DNA of 64,000 bases, from positions 1 through 64,000 of the forward strand of contig VFJS01000032.1 in assembly GCA_009885955.1 (NCBI GenBank). Direction: 5' to 3'. Both the position numbers and the translations under genes were made by a program. The DNA comes from Spirochaetia bacterium (lineage in GTDB: Bacteria; Spirochaetota; UBA4802; UBA5550). Each line of letters opens with the position of its first letter. The stretch's first letter is position 1. Below, piece after piece: positions 61,477 to 64,000 of this stretch. The notes beneath the pieces were generated by a model. The model had not been told where the DNA came from. It did no database searches and worked only from the letters and a program-made list of their open reading frames with translations.

Positions 61477-63123
61477 TTATTCCTTTCCCGCCCCGGAGGA
61501 ACTCACGATAACAACATTCTTACCCGATTTTTTTGCCTGGTAAAGGGCCTGGTCGGCAAGGTTAACCAGCTCCTCTGATGAACGGGCATTGCCGGGGCAG
61601 GTGGCTACCCCGATGCTTATGGTAGTTTTGAGATCATGGTTTCCTTTAAGAAAAAGCGTCTCACTTACCCTTCCCCTGATCCTTTCGGCTATCATGATAC
61701 TTTCGGAGACCTCGGCTGAAGGGAGTATCACCGCGAACTCCTCTCCCCCGTACCTGAAGGCCCTGTCAGAATCGCGGATGGATGCCATGATGCAGTTTAC
61801 AATCTCCTTCAGCAGCACATCGCCTGCCGGATGCCCGTAGGTATCATTAACCTGCTTGAAATTATCCACATCCATCATCAGGAGGGAAAAGGGCTCTGCA
61901 TGTTCAAGGTACTTGCGCATCACCCTTGACAGGTTCTCCCTGAAATGCCTCAGGGAATAAAGCCCGGTCAATTCATCGGTTATTGCAATTTTATAGAGAT
62001 ACACGTTCTCAAAGGCAGCGGATATATGGCCGCTGATAACCTTAATCAGCCTTAAATAAAACTGGTCAAAGGGATTGCCCTTTCTGTTTATATACAGCAG
62101 GGCAAGCCTGTCGCCGTTTCTCCTGAACGGGTAGCATACCTCGCATGAATCCTCTGAAACCCATTCTTTTTCAAACCTTCCGGCGAGCCACTTCTCCACA
62201 TTCGCTTCAAGGGTGCTGCCGGAAATTATTTTCATCCGCTCACTCTTGTTGTGCTGCGAAGACCATGAGGTGACCCTGTATTCATCATTGGACGGCATGA
62301 TAATGACTATCTCATCGGCATTAAGGAATTTGTGCAGGGCGCTCAATATGATATCCTTCAGGTCGTCTATATCAATAATTCTACTTATACTTTCAACCAG
62401 GGTATAGAGCATGGAGAGCTCATCATACTGGCCCGTTATTTTATATATATATTTATTCACCCCCCATGAGATAATCCTGTAGATGAATATGATGCACAAT
62501 ATTCCCGAAATCAGTATGACAAGGGTAATAAAAAAAATCAGCCTGTCAATCCGCCCGATGGAACGGTCGATGATGAGCTTGCCATTGACCACGGATGTAT
62601 CCCTATGGCACTGGTGACATGCTTGTTCATTGAATATGATGCTGATATTCCTGTGGAACTTGCCGTCTTTGTTGAACAGAATCGCGGAGCTCTCCATCTT
62701 TGTATCCAGAAATTCTCTGTGACAGTCGCTGCACCCTTCGTGATAGTTGCGATCAATGACAACTCCCCTTTCCGATTTGTCCGAGGAATAGATTATTTTC
62801 CCCTTATCGTTAATTATTGCAGCTTTTACTATGAAGCCTTTCCTGACAACCTCCTCCAGAGTTTCCTGTATGGAGTCCCCTGACCGCGTAATCATCATGG
62901 TCCTCAGGCAGTTCTGGATCATATTTGAAATTTCAATGGATTTTTCCCTTGTGTCATCAACAAGGGTTTTCTGAAGAAAATATACTATGATGCCCATGGA
63001 TGTACATATTGAAAACGAGGTAAGAAAAAAAATGATGAGGATTATCCTTCTTTTAAAACTGTAAAAGGCCTCCATGCCTGTCTCTTTTTTTTTGTCCGGT
63101 ATTTTCCCATCTATATTCTCCAC
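61477..63123 (-). CDS. Di-haem-motif membrane diguanylate cyclase
   Basis: A 548-residue sensor. Transmembrane 1 is at about 26-50; the periplasmic domain carries two CxxCH motifs, C131-SD-C134-H135 and C169-HQ-C172-H173. Transmembrane 2 is at about 196-218, followed by a GAF-type domain (about 235-385), then GGDEF (G459-G-E-E-F463 intact; ELTGLYSLRHFRE, DVDNFKQVNDTYGH). No EAL domain. The two motifs could bind one or two c-type haems for redox or gas sensing. The nearest gene starts divergently. Confidence 0.9.
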   Translation of the reverse strand: MENIDGKIPDKKKETGMEAFYSFKRRIILIIFFLTSFSICTSMGIIVYFLQKTLVDDTREKSIEISNMIQNCLRTMMITRSGDSIQETLEEVVRKGFIVKAAIINDKGKIIYSSDKSERGVVIDRNYHEGCSDCHREFLDTKMESSAILFNKDGKFHRNISIIFNEQACHQCHRDTSVVNGKLIIDRSIGRIDRLIFFITLVILISGILCIIFIYRIISWGVNKYIYKITGQYDELSMLYTLVESISRIIDIDDLKDIILSALHKFLNADEIVIIMPSNDEYRVTSWSSQHNKSERMKIISGSTLEANVEKWLAGRFEKEWVSEDSCEVCYPFRRNGDRLALLYINRKGNPFDQFYLRLIKVISGHISAAFENVYLYKIAITDELTGLYSLRHFRENLSRVMRKYLEHAEPFSLLMMDVDNFKQVNDTYGHPAGDVLLKEIVNCIMASIRDSDRAFRYGGEEFAVILPSAEVSESIMIAERIRGRVSETLFLKGNHDLKTTISIGVATCPGNARSSEELVNLADQALYQAKKSGKNVVIVSSSGAGKE

Positions 63124-63349
63124 AATGTCACACCCTGAAAAATTCTTTAAACAGCCCTGAACCCGATAATCAACAATAATTGCGGTGAAAATATTTCAAG
63201 TCAATTATAATTAAAAAATTCTTCTTGCAAAAATAAGCAACGGCCTGATTTATTATATATAGGATGAGTCTTTCTGGAAAGCTTGAGATAAAAGATGTTG
63301 ATGAAATTTTATCAAAAAAATAGTATCATCCGGCATCAGGGGAGGATTT

Positions 63350-63655
63350 ATGGACTGCATACGGATATGGACAGAAATTGACATACAGGAGATTGACAGC
63401 CACATCATCATGGTGGACGACACGCTGGGCTACTGCCATAAATGCAAGACCATCGGCATCGACATCAGGGATATTAAAAAGTGCCCCTCGTGCGGCAGGG
63501 AGATCAGGTATGTCACCTCAACAGAAGCGAAGGGAGGCAGGCCGGAAATTGTTTCGCGGATACGAAAAAAGCTCCCGCACCTGGCCTTTGTAGATTATGA
63601 CGACTATATCCGCCTCACCGGAAAGAAAAAAGCCGAAAGCCTTTTCAAGGCCTGA
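63350..63655 (+). CDS. Small zinc-ribbon protein
   Basis: A 101-residue protein with a four-Cys zinc ribbon: CHKCKTIG and CPSCGREI. The N-terminus is a short strand-rich segment (RIWTEIDIQEIDSHIIMVDD) and the C-terminus is basic and helical (RIRKKLPHLAFVDYDDY). Family not identified; possibly RNA/DNA-binding. GGAGG precedes the ATG. It is convergent with the GIY-YIG gene. Confidence 0.65.
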   Translation: MDCIRIWTEIDIQEIDSHIIMVDDTLGYCHKCKTIGIDIRDIKKCPSCGREIRYVTSTEAKGGRPEIVSRIRKKLPHLAFVDYDDYIRLTGKKKAESLFKA

Positions 63656-63673
63656 CGCTGTAGTACAGAGGGG

Positions 63674-64000
63674 CTAAGCACTTTTGTTGATCCCCTCCCT
63701 TTCCCGGGAACTGCAGGTGACAATATTGAATCCAGTCCCGTACTTTTCCGTTACCGCCTTCTTCAGTGTTCCCGGCCTCGTGACCAGGGATTCCTTCGCG
63801 CTCCTGGACATCCCCTTGATGCAGGCCTCCACTTTCATCACGGGGCCCCTCTCCTCATAGACCTTCCAGCATGCAGCTATGTTCACGGGCCGGAAGCTCC
63901 TCGTGTACCTGCTCCCGGACCTCCCCTCCCTGTGAAGCCTGAACCTTTCGGAAAGGTCATTGGCCATTCCGGTGTAGAAATGGCCGTTGGTGCATTCCAT
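63674..64000 (-). CDS. GIY-YIG nuclease-like protein (5' end outside window)
   Basis: The visible 108 residues run ECTNGHFYTGMANDLSERFRLH, then SGSRYTRSFRPVNIAACWKVYEE and a C-terminal part rich in Lys and Arg. This is the GIY-YIG fold of UvrC-like/YhbQ proteins, where the family opens WYVYLLEC-NGxxYTG. The start codon at the window edge is therefore probably internal, with about 8 residues missing. Function may be DNA repair or mobile-element related. Confidence 0.75.
   Translation of the reverse strand: MECTNGHFYTGMANDLSERFRLHREGRSGSRYTRSFRPVNIAACWKVYEERGPVMKVEACIKGMSRSAKESLVTRPGTLKKAVTEKYGTGFNIVTCSSREREGINKSA

Overview
The window looks like chromosome from a Gram-negative bacterium with moderate-to-low GC and strongly AT-rich intergenic DNA. 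Signal-peptide lipoproteins, an OmpA-type protein, c-type haem sensors, bactofilin, many STAS/SpoIIE/TPR proteins and LysM proteins fit a free-living or sediment spirochaete (Spirochaetota) or a similar deep-branching anaerobe. That placement is inference: there is no rRNA gene here.

Layout. 1-3.5 kb: an IS1380-type transposase, a CsgG-like lipoprotein-biogenesis relative with a repeat-derived tail, a 40-bp AG microsatellite and a toxin-antitoxin pair whose toxin is frameshifted. 3.5-10 kb: lepA, an HD hydrolase, a PhnD-like binding protein and a haem-motif GGDEF-EAL sensor. 10-16 kb: a HEAT/zinc-ribbon membrane protein, a metallophosphoesterase, an ABC-F ATPase and a flavin-binding-fold protein. 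16-23 kb: a degenerate 5'-nucleotidase-like protein, a coiled-coil lipoprotein, CapA, a STAS protein, an RtcA-like protein and serS. 23.3-23.65 kb: a short glutaredoxin-like gene with two in-frame UGA codons, each followed by its own SECIS-like hairpin. A normal gene caller misses this gene, and it is the most important find here. 24-32 kb: a transglutaminase-like protein, a decayed DUF559 cassette between inverted repeats, an FAD oxidoreductase, ilvE, a stand-alone MshEN domain, glpK and an MntA/HepT pair. 32-50 kb: neuB, a polysaccharide deacetylase, STAS, TPR, tRNA-Phe, SpoIIE, slyD, pdxA, bactofilin, a LysM-M23 peptidase, ispG, a glycosyltransferase, a sigma-70 factor, a LysM lipoprotein, STAS and tgt. 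50-64 kb: a flavodoxin, a haem histidine kinase, an OmpA protein, a c-di-AMP riboswitch with a KimA-like K+ transporter, a pyrimidine-dimer glycosylase, a CpxAR/Spy-type envelope stress module, a di-haem GGDEF protein and a GIY-YIG protein cut by the window edge.

How the genes work together. Three themes recur. (1) Nucleotide second messengers: two diguanylate cyclase proteins, a possible c-di-GMP-binding MshEN protein and a c-di-AMP riboswitch. (2) Redox sensing at the membrane: three unlinked signalling proteins carry periplasmic CxxCH haem motifs. (3) Envelope maintenance: bactofilin, an M23 peptidase, LysM proteins, CpxAR/Spy, OmpA and a deacetylase. The intergenic DNA carries at least four families of dispersed palindromic repeats, and two of them run into the 3' ends of genes.
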